A stretch of DNA of 64,000 nucleotides from Phytophthora hibernalis (Eukaryota > Oomycota > Peronosporomycetes > Peronosporales > Peronosporaceae). Shown here piece by piece: positions 20,598-31,349 of this stretch. Every line of letters begins with the position of its first letter. The first letter of the stretch is position 1. The notes under the pieces were generated by a model. The model made no database searches and was not told where the DNA came from. It worked only from the letters and a program-made list of their open reading frames with translations. The stretch covers positions 1 to 64,000 of the forward strand of contig JAAKBF010000312.1 of NCBI GenBank assembly GCA_012656075.1. Direction: 5' to 3'. Position numbers and translations under genes: made by a program.

Positions 20598-21419
20598 ATG
20601 GTGAACGTTGTCGTGGAGACGCTCTTCCGCGTGCTGGCATCCGTCACGTCCATCTCCGTGACATTGAGTATGATCCCCTCCATGTACCGCATCTACCAGA
20701 AGAAGGATACGGGCATCGCGTCGGTGCTACCGCTCGTGTGCATGGTGGCCAATGCGCACGTCTGGATGCTAGACGGTGCCATCGTCAAGAACTGGTTCCC
20801 CATGTTCGCCACCTTCCTCACGTCCGACATCATCGCCATCGGCTACGTCACCACGTTCTACTGGTTCGCTCGTGACCGCAAGAAAACTCTACGACGGATC
20901 ATTATTGGAGCCACCATCTTGGGTCTCATCACAGTGTATGCAATTATCGGCCATGCTGGATACACCAACCAGTCGAACGACGGAGTGGACACGACATTGG
21001 GTATCTTGGGTGTATTGGCTGGTCTCAGCATGTTCAGCTCGCCGTTCGAGCGAATGAGGAAGGTGTTACACTACAAGTCGGCGGCTTTTATTCCGATCCC
21101 GATGGTGGCTGCAGGTGCACTGAACAACGTCATGTGGATCGTGTACTGCCCCATGATCTCGAGCTGGTTCCTGTTCGGAGGCAACGCCATGTGTCTGCTG
21201 ATCAGTTCGGTGAACATCGTTCTCTATATCGTCTACAACCCGAAGACCCACCCATTGCGACTGGATCACGATGACCCGGACGCTCTTCAGGGCAACTTGG
21301 CAGGCATTCAACCTCTACCAGAAGATAGCGACGTTGAACCCAAGAGCAAACAGGCCTTGCCCAGCCCCGTGTACAACATGATGCACTCTCCTAAAGCGGA
21401 CGTTGATAGTCGTGTGTGA
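20598..21419 (+). CDS. SWEET sugar transporter, copy 7, intact, intronless
   Basis: 273 residues from ATG 20598 (MVNVVVETLFRVLASVTS), chosen because this N-terminus is conserved in copies 5, 6 and 8. Repeat 1: SMIPSMYRIYQKKDTGIASV and NAHVWMLDGA; linker helix TSDIIAIGYVTTFYWFARD; repeat 2: SSPFERMRKVLHYKSAAFIP and NNVMWIVYCPMISSWF. The tail has KTHPLRLDHDDPDALQ, a Ser/Asp segment (LPEDSDVEPKSK) and SPVYNMMHSPKAD. This is the best intact reference for the subgroup. The expected role is sugar uptake or efflux across a membrane. It lies 329 nt upstream of the PH-phosphatase gene on the same strand. Confidence 0.92.
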   Translation: MVNVVVETLFRVLASVTSISVTLSMIPSMYRIYQKKDTGIASVLPLVCMVANAHVWMLDGAIVKNWFPMFATFLTSDIIAIGYVTTFYWFARDRKKTLRRIIIGATILGLITVYAIIGHAGYTNQSNDGVDTTLGILGVLAGLSMFSSPFERMRKVLHYKSAAFIPIPMVAAGALNNVMWIVYCPMISSWFLFGGNAMCLLISSVNIVLYIVYNPKTHPLRLDHDDPDALQGNLAGIQPLPEDSDVEPKSKQALPSPVYNMMHSPKADVDSRV

Positions 21420-21748
21420 ATTTAACATTTTAAATCTACTTGTGCTGTGTAGATAGATTTTGTTTTCCTAACTTTCATAACATCCTCAGCCAAGAGACAC
21501 TTGGCCCAGGACACTTTGTGCATGTCAACGTCAACTTCGACTTCAAACTGCGCTTACGTTTCCCTACTCCTAAGACTCCATTTCTCACCCTATCTTTACT
21601 ATGGTGTCTTAGGATATCGCAGTATAGTCAGCTCGCTTTCCGCCGATGTCGCCAGCAGCTGTCAAAGCGCAAAGCTAAAGCTTGGCAGTAGAGTCGAGGC
21701 ACTCTGCAAAGCGACTTCCAACCGACAGTTAGAAATCGGACCAGCATA
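21420..21748. other. Spacer between SWEET copy 7 and the PH-phosphatase gene
   Basis: About 330 bases. An Inr-like string ACTCCATTTCTCACC lies near 21575-21589 but carries an extra base relative to the consensus. No gene is seen. Confidence 0.3.
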
Positions 21749-23158
21749 ATGCAAGTCATGGCGAGTCCCGGCTCCGAGGACGACGTGCGGCCGTCGCACC
21801 TGAACTCGCGTCTGTCGACCGTCGATCGCTTTACGCCTTCGAGCGACGGACTGGGCGCCACGCAGATTCTGGGCGCTACCCAAGGACCCCGTCCGTCTAT
21901 GATGGCCTCCGTCATGAGACCCTCCATGATGCGGCCGTCTGTGATCACAGATCTCAGCAACAATTTCTCCGAGGCCAAGATCCACGACGCCCACGTGCAG
22001 GTGTTCGCCAGTGATGTTCTTATGGAGGGAGAACTGACCAAGAAAGGTGAGGCTGGACTGCAGACCTGGAAGAATGTACGTGTACGTGCCATTCCATCAA
22101 TTTCTACCCCTGTCCGTCAATTTCTAACTCATATTTGTGGCATGTAAATGTCTTTTTGTGGATATTAGCGGATTTTCGTGCTTCGAGGCCAGGAGCTCTC
22201 GTACTACACTATTGACAGCAAGCAGCGATATGGCGCCCTCAAAGGGACGTGGGACATTTCTGGCGCATCGGTGGAACGTCAAGACAACTCGTCGTTTAGC
22301 TTGAAGTTGGCCAACGGCAGCACGCGCGTCATCGGGGCCCCCAATGTGCAGACGCTCATGGACTGGATGACGGCCATTGCCGTGGCAGCCGAAGCCCATA
22401 TCGTGGAGCGTACAACGGACCTGTCGCTGGTGGACCAAAGTCGCACTACGCACATCGTTTTTGTACGTCATGGCCACTATGCAAGTTCGCAGACACCGTC
22501 CGTGGACATGCACGGGCCACTCACGGACCTGGGCGTACAACAGGCCAGAGCTACAGGCAATTTCCTGCACCGCTACTTAACGGAGCGCATGGTACTTAAG
22601 CGGTTCCCCCAGTTCCCTATCTACCATAGTGGAGTTCGTCGAGCTCTTGAGACTGCGGAACGTATCGGAGATGCTTTCCCAAGGGGAACGCTGCAGCTGC
22701 GAGAGAACAAATTGTTCCGTGAAGCTTGGCCGGGTAACCCTCTGCCCCACGGCAACCGCCAGCAGCTGGCGAGAGAGAAACTCGAAAATATGGTGGCGGA
22801 CTGCGCCCGTCTCAAGATGGCGTATCGTACCATGTTCCGTCATTTGATCCCGCAAGACCTGCAGGTCGAAGAGCGCCCTCTGAGTCAGGAGGACCAGACG
22901 CAATATGCCAACACGTTCGGGATCCGGTCGACGCAGACTCGTGCCAACGACAGATTCCGTGTCGTGGTCTGCCACGCGAACATCATCCGGTGGTTCGTGT
23001 GCAAGGCGCTGGGCGTGGACCCCGACGGCACGTGGGGTCGCATGCGCTACAACCACTGCGGCATCACCGCCATGGAGATCGACAGCGTCGGCAACGTGCA
23101 GCTCACGTACATGAACCAGACTGGCCACCTCGAGACCGCGCAGCTCTCCGAGGTGTGA
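21749..23158 (+). CDS. PH domain plus histidine-phosphatase (phosphoglycerate mutase/PGAM5-like) protein
   Basis: Exon 1 is 21749-22075, intron 22076-22168 (93 nt, GTACGT...TTAG), exon 2 22169-23158; 438 residues. A low-complexity N-terminus (Ser/Met/Pro repeats such as SMMASVMRPSMMRPS) leads to a PH domain at about residues 88-190 (LMEGELTKKGEAGLQTWKNRIFVLRGQEL...), which the splice completes. Then comes a histidine-phosphatase domain with the phospho-acceptor RHG at 209-211, HSGVRRALETAERI, and a second catalytic His at about 378 (VVCHANIIRWF), then NHCGITAMEI. All catalytic residues are present. PGAM5-like enzymes act as protein phosphatases; a PH domain suggests recruitment to phosphoinositide membranes. 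Substrate unknown. An alternative ATG lies three codons downstream. Confidence 0.88.
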
Positions 23159-24575
23159 GCGGAATATCGAAAATAGGGATCGTTCGTTTGGCGAGTCATC
23201 CTGTTTGTATTGACCTCGGCTGAATGGTAAAATTGCCTGGCATTCTTTCGTGCTGTTTATTTTCCTGTGGACGATTTTCCTTTTGGTTGCGGCGTATCGA
23301 AGTGAGTCGGAAGACCAATTGTGTTTTTTCTTCAAGCTGTCGCCTGCAGAACCGGAATATGTGTGTGGAGGAAGCATCATACCAGAGGTCGGAATTAAAT
23401 GGAACAATACAATAATTATTTGTGTTTTCCAATAAAAATATGTATTATTGGGGTTCGTCGATTCCAATACAATATTATATTGTCACAATATTGACAATAA
23501 ATACTGCAAAAGTATTAAATAGCAATCACGGATGGTTGCAGCAGTCGTTTTGATTAAACCCCGCAAACACCAAGGTGTCGTGTGACCTGGTGGAGCTCGT
23601 AACACCTACTACATGTATTTCGTTGGTTGGGTCGAAACTGGAAGTTGAATGTAGCCATGTCGAGCTCAAACTTTTGCGCTTTGTGCAGCAGTTCCCCTGA
23701 AAGCGGAGATGTAGTGCAGGTAGTAGACTAGCACTACCGGCATAAGCGTTGTAGTTATAACGTTAGTGTATGGAAGTCAGTGGAGAAGCGGTAATAGGAA
23801 TTTTGGCTAACGTTAGCTTGCTTTTTACGTGAACTTTAAAAAGGTAATTCTGTTGACTAAGATGCATGCATCAAATATTAGATGCAATTTGATCCTTCCA
23901 CCCTAAATATGATGCATGCATCAAAGCAACAGTACCCGGTTCAATTTTCCGACAGGAACGCCTGGGGCGAGAGGAAGAGGAAGTAGTGGAAGACGCGTTT
24001 ATGTAACAATACAATATAAATTGCGGCAATATGTATAACTGCTTCGCCAGGAATTGCAATTTTTATTATTGAGATGACGGCTGCTCAATACAATATCAAA
24101 CTGACAGAGGTCGACAGCATCGAGGGAGCTTTTCGCCATAATTTCGTTGTTTTTACTCCGATTTCGACCAGACTTTCAGGGAAGCTGTAACGTGCTTTCA
24201 TCCGTTTATGCGTAAAACAACGCTATAACACGTTGAAACAAGGCGGAGATATAATCAAAGCAATTTTGTCACCTACCCTGATTCGTGTTTTGGCCAATCA
24301 TAAATTCGTATTTTAACTGTACCATCCAATAACCTGTCTAAGCCGAATATGATAGGATATTCAATAACAAAGGTATTGACAGATTCATATTGGAATGAAG
24401 TCGAAACATTTTGCCTGTTTTAGCAAAAACTAAGGAGTGCCAAGCATGGGGAGAACCATGTTCGTATTCAGGAGATCAAAACGAATCGATCCATACCAAA
24501 ATATATAGGGGTTAGAAAACTACCCTCGACCGTGTCGAGGACTGTGAATTGGCGGACCTATGCATCATACTACAG
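23159..24575. other. AT-rich intergenic region
   Basis: About 1.4 kb without gene signal. It contains two copies of the palindrome GATGCATGCATC (about 23861 and 23912) and AT-rich strings near 23440-23520. No RNA gene is recognised. Confidence 0.4.
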
Positions 24576-24837
24576 TATTAGCCGCAGTAGTGTGACCTTC
24601 TTTCGAGCAGAAACTCTCGTTGGAAGAGCTGCAATTCTTGACAATACATGTAATACATGTAGGGAATAATAAGAGGATTCTCCGGTTTCCTATACTCTCT
24701 GCAATTCTTGACAATACATGTAATGCATGTAGAGAATAATAAGAGGATTCTCCGGTTTGAATTCACGGTTGTAAAATTCGGTAGCTCTTCCTACGAGAGT
24801 TTCTGCTCGAATGAAGGCCACACTACTGCGGCTAATA
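24576..24837. mobile_element. MITE with 55-bp terminal inverted repeats
   Basis: 24576-24630 (TATTAGCCGCAGTAGTGTG...) is an inverted copy of 24783-24837 with only a few mismatches. If the TIR starts at GCCGCAG, TA flanks both sides, as in Tc1/mariner-type MITEs. The core is non-coding and consists largely of a 58-bp sequence present twice in tandem. Confidence 0.75.
24631..24758. repeat. Tandem duplication, 58-bp units at 70-bp spacing, inside the MITE
   Basis: 24631-24688 and 24701-24758 differ at only two positions (GCAATTCTTGACAATACATG... to ...GGATTCTCCGGTTT), separated by 12 bases. It fills the MITE core. Confidence 0.85.
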
Positions 24838-25348
24838 CACACGCAGATTCCGGTTCTGCATTTTACGCAAAAAGTAAAGTTTGATCTTTCGACTCACAAT
24901 TCACTTCGATACTCCGCAACCAAAAAAGGAAAATCGTATTATGTACCAACAAGTCTGAAGAAACGCAGCTATTTATCAACCTGATAATAAGGCAACACGG
25001 TCGGAGCAGGCAATGACTCATGATGCCCACGATGTACTGTACAAAGCAAAAATAATCAGCCAATGAGACAGTTTACATGTTGAAGTGAATGTGTGGTGCG
25101 TATTCAAAGGCTGAGACGGAGCAGACTTTGAACTGCGAGCTACTCTCGCCAAAACCTGCCAGAGTGAGGCTGAGTACTAGTATCTCAGCCCGAGATGTCA
25201 GGCAGGGGATAACGTCCAAGTGACCAACCACAGTGATCGACGCACTTTTCATGGCACTTTATATTGATTATTAACTGAAAGCAGGAGGTCGTACGAAGTA
25301 AACGGATAAAGTTGGGAAACGTGAAGCACATACCTCTCTTAGCTAGAG
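24838..25348. other. Intergenic region downstream of the pseudokinase
   Basis: About 500 bases, the 3' side of the minus-strand pseudokinase gene. No coding or repeat signal is recognised. Confidence 0.35.
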
Positions 25349-26608
25349 CTAGGCTCCGGCACCAGGCAAAGGGACCAGACCGCCGATTAAGGTGATCGCC
25401 TCGTTCATCGTCGGACGGTCTTCGATGTCCACCGCAATGAGCTGACTGATCACGCTCCATTCCTCGTCGGATATTTCATCCGGCTGCTCGTAGCCCACTC
25501 CATTGATAACCCTCTCCATTACTTCGTCATCATCGTACATTCCAAACGGCGTGGCCTGGGTCTTCGCTTCGATAATGCACATTCCCAACGAGTAGGTATC
25601 CGACCTGTACATGGGCAGCGCGTTGTTCGTTTCAACCATTCTTTCACGGGGTTTCCAGCGCACAGATTCTGCATGAGACTGTTGAGTCTTGTTGCTGTAG
25701 GCGGCAGAAAGCGCTCTGACTTGAGAGCAGTCAAAGTCCGAGATTTTCGGAGTGTTGTTTCCTCCCATCAGGATATTGCCACTCTTGAGGCCGCCGTGGA
25801 CGATGCGGTTTTCATGGAGAACCTGAAGACCTTGCGCCACTTGAACAAACGTGCTCCAGAACACATCTTGGTTCTCCGGTTTGCTAAAGAATTGGAAGAC
25901 GTTGCCACCACGAGCATTTTCACATACAAAAAACGGCTGTCGTGCACGATGGCACCCGCCGAGGAGCCTGATGATGTTTGGGTGCTCTGAGAGTTCGTAC
26001 CAGAACTGTAGCTGCCTCAGAAATTGCACCTCTGATTCGATACTCCGATCAAAGAGTGACTTGACAACCACGTCCTGGATGGTCTGGCCACGACAGCGCC
26101 ATGTGCCATAGTTGACAGTGCCGTAAGTTCCAGAGCCGATGGGTTCACCTTCCATGATTTTCACATCTCTCTCGGGAATGAACCACCGGAAAATGGACAG
26201 AATATTCGATGGCTGTTCTTGAATGCTGGCCACTGTTTCCACGTTGATGACGCGGGCCTCGAGGTTAAGCTCGACTCGCAGGCGCTCCAATGTCCTCCGC
26301 TTGAGATCTGGAAGTGGTCCGGGAGTGTTTTCTTCCAGCGACGTGTACATCTCCAGCATGGCCGTCGTCACCTTCTTGTCATTGCCCATTTCTCGGATAA
26401 GCATGCGTGCAGCTGTACCCGTGACCAGGATCTCCAATTGTTGGGCCTGGACCTCACACCCATGTCTCCAATCATCCATCCACTGGTCCGTTTCAACATA
26501 TTCAACACCAGCGCATATGGCGTTCAGATCGGAGTTGATCTCTCGGACGGAGTAGGCCATGGTGTCTGCCCCTGCGAGACGCTCCAGCAAAGGTTGCTGG
26601 CGTAGCAT
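25349..26608 (-). CDS. TKL-type pseudokinase (HRD replaced by HGG)
   Basis: 419 residues from the first in-frame ATG (26608-26606). The same frame stays open upstream to about 26916 and reads sensibly (RAFFEGFLARLDACHDAVAVHDDDWKTKYCKLLKRF), so the true start or an upstream exon is probably further 5'. Residues 1-140 are a helical N-terminal domain like that of oomycete TKL kinases. The kinase domain follows: glycine loop GEPIGSGTYGTV (155-166), VVVKSL with Lys183, then IVHGGLKSGN at 269-278 where HRD should be, and SDFD (290-293) in place of DFG. Lys275, Asn278 and Asp291 remain. Loss of the catalytic Asp predicts a scaffold or allosteric role rather than phosphotransfer. Confidence 0.8.
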   Translation of the reverse strand: MLRQQPLLERLAGADTMAYSVREINSDLNAICAGVEYVETDQWMDDWRHGCEVQAQQLEILVTGTAARMLIREMGNDKKVTTAMLEMYTSLEENTPGPLPDLKRRTLERLRVELNLEARVINVETVASIQEQPSNILSIFRWFIPERDVKIMEGEPIGSGTYGTVNYGTWRCRGQTIQDVVVKSLFDRSIESEVQFLRQLQFWYELSEHPNIIRLLGGCHRARQPFFVCENARGGNVFQFFSKPENQDVFWSTFVQVAQGLQVLHENRIVHGGLKSGNILMGGNNTPKISDFDCSQVRALSAAYSNKTQQSHAESVRWKPRERMVETNNALPMYRSDTYSLGMCIIEAKTQATPFGMYDDDEVMERVINGVGYEQPDEISDEEWSVISQLIAVDIEDRPTMNEAITLIGGLVPLPGAGA

Positions 26609-27414
26609 CCTGATGAATCGTTTGAGGAGTTTACAGTACTTGGTCTTCCAGTCGTCATCATGTACTGCGACAGCGTCATGGCAAGCGTCGAGTCGAGCGA
26701 GGAACCCTTCGAAGAAGGCGCGACACTCAGGTTTGCGCTTGAATCTCGGGGGAAAGCGGCCAACGCCTGGAGACTCGGCGGGGAGCCTGGCAGCGTCGTC
26801 ACGGGAAGCTTGGGCGGTCTGTAGCGGGGTCGGCCATTTTACCTGACCAGGGAGCCGGGGGGTCTTGAAGCGAGTGCGGGACGCAAGGCAAAAGCGAAAG
26901 TGAGGAGTTGACTAAGACTGGCAAAGATACCATGTAACCATAGAGGACCTCTAAGCTCAAGTACAATACAGACGAGCCGTGGGTTGGCGTCCGAACTCAA
27001 ATCACGCACGCGCATGGCGACAGATGGGTGCAGTACGCGGGGCGGCCATCCCAGTGATAGCTCGACGCATTGAATGCTGCGCATCAACCCCATGGATACG
27101 TGCAGCTGCATCCTGGATTGCGTACACATTATTGCCACTCGATTGGTTTAGCTTCGTTGGATTCGTTGGAGACGCCTTCCACAAGCAGCCAAGACAAGGC
27201 GTCCTGCGAGCGGAGACTGTTGAACGGGAAAATGTATCGCCAATCGATCTGCACTCAAATGATCCACGCAGGTGGGTACACAACCAAGTTGAAGCTACCA
27301 GCCAATCACATGATGTGATTCACATCTCGGCCAAACGATCTTTCAGTTTGATGTACCCATCGGATAAAATTAGTCGATCTTTCGTTCCTGCTCATTCCTG
27401 CTTCCTCCAAGTCC

Positions 27415-28345
27415 GTGGTGCCTCTGGACGCCCAAGACACACTCAAAACCAAATACTGCGACCTGGTCGTGCACTTCGTCAAGCAGCTGCGTCTCGCCCG
27501 TAGCGAGTTCATCGTCGCCTCCATGCGCGAGCTGCAGCTCAAGGTCAGCGAGGGTCTCGGCTTAGCTGACAACCGGAACAGCAATGGTACGACGACCGCA
27601 ACCAGCAATTGGACCAAATGGGATCGGACGAGTTCCGAGGTGCTGAAGGAGGCGCTCATGACGATCAATCAACCGAAAAGACCAATTGTCAGAGTTGCTC
27701 GAGCTCAAGAAGACCACACTCGCCAGCGTGCTCAAGTACGCGAACCAGGAAGATTTGCACATGTTCAGCTGGTTCATTCCCATTGACGACGGGGAGTTCG
27801 AGGACGAGGCTTTTGGCACCGGTGGCACCTTCGGAAGTCTGCAGGGGCATGATAATGAAGAATGCACTGAGGTGGTGGTCAAGAGGATCTTCCCAGAGAC
27901 GTTGACCGACTCGGACGACGCGTTCCTGCGCCTATTGGAGCTCTGGGGCAGCTTCCGTACCACGAGCACATTAAATGTGCTCAAACTTTTTGAGGCTCTA
28001 CGGAGGCTCCCACGTTAGCAGCCCGCCGTTCTACGTGTACGAGAACGCATACAATGACGATTTGTTTTCTTTCGTAGAGGAGAAGCATGGCCTCCTGTTC
28101 TGGAGACTGTTCCGGTAGGTGGTGCGTGGACTGCAGTTCCTGCACGACCAGAAGGCCGGTTCACGGTGGACTCAAGTGTAGCAACACCCTCGTGGGCGCT
28201 AACAACACGGTCAAATTGGCGGAGTTTAGTACCGTGTAGACGGCGGGCTAAGTGGCAAGGAGATGGCCGCCACGCTTCGCAACCGACATTTTCTCGCTCG
28301 CGATGTGTATGATTGAGGCGAAAACGCACGAGGCGGAATGGACAC
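27415..28345 (+). pseudogene. Decayed TKL pseudokinase paralogue
   Basis: Readable in several frames with stops. N-terminal helical part VVHFVKQLRLARSEFIVASMREL; then EDLHMFSWFIPIDDGEFEDEAFGTGGTFGS (the counterpart of the WFIP...glycine-loop region of the minus-strand kinase), VVVKRIF, PPFYVYENAYNDD near 28021-28060, GLQFLHDQKA, then in another frame VHGGLKCSNTLVGANNTVKLAEF and FATDIFSLAMCMIEAKTHEAEW. Frame changes occur near 27690, 28000 and 28170, and stops near 28119 and 28238. It shares the HGG replacement with its intact neighbour, which it faces in opposite orientation. Confidence 0.7.
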
Positions 28346-28584
28346 CGACGCAGAGGCTATGGAGAAGACCACGAAGGGCAATTTGTTCTTTTGCAGAACT
28401 ACCAGTTTATTTAAAAGCAAAGACTTTACCAACCGAAAAGCAAAGCTGCACAAGACGTACAGCAACTTCAGTTTTCTTATAACACCAACACATCCAAAGA
28501 GCTTTAATAAAGTTGTTATTGTGGCATTTTCACTCGTGCCTACGCTTCAAATGGCCGAGTAAAAGAATACATGAGTCGCAGGTT

Positions 28585-29280
28585 CTACTGAGCGTCGCCA
28601 CCCACACCGGTACTGGCTTGACCCGCCACACCAAACTGACCAGCGGAGCCATATCTGCCTTGCGCTCCAAACACGCTGAGCCCTCCACCACCAAACGCAC
28701 CCGCACCGCCGTTCATACCACCAAAGTCACCACCCGCAGCGCCAAGGCCGCCAGCACCAAATCCACCAGCACCTCCAAGGCCACCAAAGCGTCCACCCCC
28801 ATTGCCGCCCAGACCACCTCCGAGTTGACCGCCTGCGCCGCCGAAGCCTCCTCCCAATGCGCCGGCGCCACCGATTCCGTTTGCTCCACCAGCAAAACCG
28901 CCGGCTCCTGTTCCAGCGCCAACACCTACATCCGCACCAGGAGCTCCTCCATTCCCACCAGCCGCCCCAATACCATTGCGAGAAGTTGGTCCACCGCCCG
29001 GCGTCGTCGGTGCGGGGGTCACCGGCCCGCCATTGCCCAGACCGGTGTTGCCAGCGCCATTTCCAGGGACGCCTCCCATTCCCGCCGCCGACGTTCCAAC
29101 ACCACCGGGACCACCCATGATTCCGTTCGTGGTCGTGCCGGTTTGACCGAATGCAGCGCCATTGCGGCCTGCTCCGAAACCCAGTTGGTTGCCGATTACG
29201 CCCGCTTGTCCAAACCCACCAGCGCCGTTGCCAAACTGGTTGAAGCCGCCGGCACCTGCCGCACCGCCAAACTGGCCCAC
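28585..29280 (-). pseudogene. 3' part of glycine-rich secreted protein gene, separated from its 5' part by transposons
   Basis: An open frame of about 230 residues, mostly Gly with Ala, Asn, Phe and Gln (GGFGQAG, NQLGFGAGRNG, GGGFGGAGGQLGGG), ending at TAG 28585-28587. It has no ATG of its own; its first codons begin at the left end of an LTR retrotransposon. The missing beginning lies at 42248-42488 on the same strand. Removing the element and one copy of the 5-bp target duplication joins the two parts in frame within a Gly-rich stretch. Gly-rich secreted proteins of oomycetes are usually thought to be wall or surface proteins; that role is inferred. Confidence 0.75.
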
Positions 29281-29351
29281 TGTGTCAGTTCCGCGACTTG
29301 TTGCTTGAAGTGCTTGTTGCTTACAAGTTAAAATGCAAAGTGAGTGAACTA

Positions 29352-31086
29352 CAGATTACGACGAATTGATATGACGGACGTATTAATGTGACAGCTAAGG
29401 TTTTAGTGGTGGCTCTCCATACAAACAAGCAGTTTGGCTGGTCTCGAGCGCTCGTCCAGCGATCAAGCAGCACATGGCCCGCGTCCAGCAGTTTAGAATT
29501 CATGATGACCATATCAAGTAGCACCGAAGAAGATACGGCGATGCGCCTGCGTACCTGGGGTGTCGTCAATGACGCTCCTGCCGAGCGGGTGCCTCGAGGG
29601 AAGAGGGAGGAGAAAGGGGGCGAAGACAGCAGTGAGGAAGAAGACAGCCAAGAAGTAAGGACTGTGGGCGCGGCCTTTGCTGTGTCTGGCGAGAGTCGGA
29701 GCCTAGGCTCTCGCTGTATGACGTTCCCCAACGTTTTCAAGGTACACGTGCTCTACGAAAGGAGCAGAGACTGGTCGGTGACAGAGCTGTATAAGCGATA
29801 CGGCATCAAACGCAGAGGGTCCATCTACGCGTGGGAGAAGCAGGACGCCAAGCTGCGGGAGGCGTGCAGCAAAAAAATGGCCTCAAAGGTCTGCTTGGAA
29901 GGCCAAGGTCGGCCATGTTCCTTCCCCCACACTGAAGAGCTCGTTCAGTGGATTAAGACAATGCGTCGAGAAGATTACCCGCTCAAGATGAGTCATGTTG
30001 TTGCTTTCGTTAGAGAGGAATACGCTGCATGGGTAAATATCTATCTTATTTCAAGCAAGGAGGCTAGTCTATATCGGCTTTTTCAACGCTTCGTCCACCG
30101 CCACGGCTATTCATTTCGACGCCCGACGAGAACCGTTCTTTCTACTGAAGATTTGCTCCTTGAGCAAGTAAAGTTTGAGCAAGGTGTCGGGGCAGCCGTA
30201 GCGAAACCTACGCACGGAGCTCTTTATTCAACGCGGACGAAACTGCCGTTTATTATGACGAGGAACATGGAAGCATTATCGCCGAGCGCGGCTCCAAGAA
30301 GGCTGCTAAAGTGCGCGGTCAAGCGCGGTCATCGCGCGCCAGTGTTTTGCTGGTGGTCTCTGCGACTGGTGAAAAACTGCGGCCACTTATCATCTTTAAG
30401 GGTCAGCCGGGTGGAACTGTGGAGGAGGAGTGCAAGGACTTCCAGGATATCTACGCCACGGTACAGACTAATGCGTGGATGGATACTCGAATTTGGCACG
30501 ATCATTTCATCAATGGAGTATGGGCTGAGTTCGTTTCGACAACTCAGGCCGGTCCACTAGCACTGTACGTCGATAATCTAAAGTGCCATACCTCCAGCGC
30601 TTCCGAAGAAGAGTTTGCAAGCTAGGGGACCGAATTGGTACCCCTTCCCAAGCATACCACAGCGGTGCTGCAGCCGCTTGATGTCGGTGTCATGGGCCCG
30701 TTCAAGAAGAGTCTGCGGAAGCACGCGCTATCCTACGAGTTGTCATGCATCCAAGCAAACAGGCACCTGCCTCTGCGCGATCGACTTCTTGCACTAATAA
30801 AGGTTCCAGCACGTGAAAAGTGCAAGATTGTCGCCGCAAGAGTAGTTGCCTCCTGGAAGAGCGTTAGCGAGCAGTGCATTCGCCGTGCATGGGAGATATC
30901 CGGTTTGCAGTTCAATCACTAGTCATTTTAATGAATAATGACTTGAAGAGCATTGTCGTTTTCGGCCAATAAAATTGCTCGTGAGGTGTGATTGGTCGTA
31001 AAATTATTTGCGTCATATCTTTGTGTCTATGCTGCTTCCCATACAATAGAAAAAACCTCAGTGTTACATCAATTCGTCGTAATCTG
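29352..31086 (+). mobile_element. pogo (Tc1/mariner superfamily) DNA transposon with 19-bp TIRs and TA duplication
   Basis: The left end CAGATTACGACGAATTGAT (29352-29370) is the exact reverse complement of the right end (31068-31086). TA flanks both sides (29350-29351; 31087-31088). The unoccupied counterpart in the other LTR has a single TA at the corresponding position (GTGAGTGAACTACCAGAGGC near 42110-42129). It encodes one transposase on the plus strand. Confidence 0.95.
29502..30922 (+). pseudogene. pogo-type transposase (DDD), one frameshift and one stop
   Basis: The ATG at 29502 opens a Ser/Glu-rich start, then a helix-turn-helix region (VLYERSRDWSVTELYKRYGIKR) and a CENP-B-like segment (HTEELVQWIKTMRRED). 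Near 30220 the frame shifts; the DDE_1 core continues as FNADETAVYYDEEHG (first Asp), ALYVDNLKCHTS (second Asp), then a TAG at 30623-30625, then TAVLQPLDVGVMGPFKKSL (third Asp) to the stop at 30920-30922. All three acidic residues survive. It would cut and paste the element at TA sites; this copy is inactive as read. Confidence 0.8.
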
Positions 31087-31228
31087 TACCAGAGGCACAA
31101 ACCCTCGCTAGCTAACGCTGCTCTGTAGAACATGCCTCGAATGGATGATTCTGATCAACAATACTAGCAGAGTAATCCTAGGGTAATCCTTGCACAAGAC
31201 GGCAACCAGAGTAATCCTGAAGTAAACT

Positions 31229-31349
31229 AAAGAAGGATTAGCTGGTGCTTCAACAGATACGTCAACTCAGGATCAGTTGCGATGAGCTCGATCAGTTGCT
31301 GCAAATGACGCTTTAAGGACAGCGCCGTTACTGATAGCAACATAGGCTT
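31229..31349 (-). pseudogene. Pol C-terminal end of the outer Gypsy element
   Basis: On the minus strand MLLSVTALSLKRHLQQLIEL and following residues run to a TAG beside the LTR. It continues, across the nested LTR element, the integrase C-terminal reading that stops at 37795. Confidence 0.5.

Larger units (their letters stand above)
29281..31228 (-). repeat. Left (3') LTR of the outer Gypsy element, split by pogo
   Basis: 29281-29351 and 31089-31228 align continuously with 42065-42247. The left copy has two extra segments of about 17 and 11 bases. The pogo element sits at a TA in this LTR. Confidence 0.85.

Noticed and set aside
28513..29331. Long plus-strand Thr/Ser/Ala-rich frame opposite the Gly-rich gene
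   Set aside because: Mirror image of the Gly-rich codons on the minus strand; the minus frame joins to a signal peptide and fits better.
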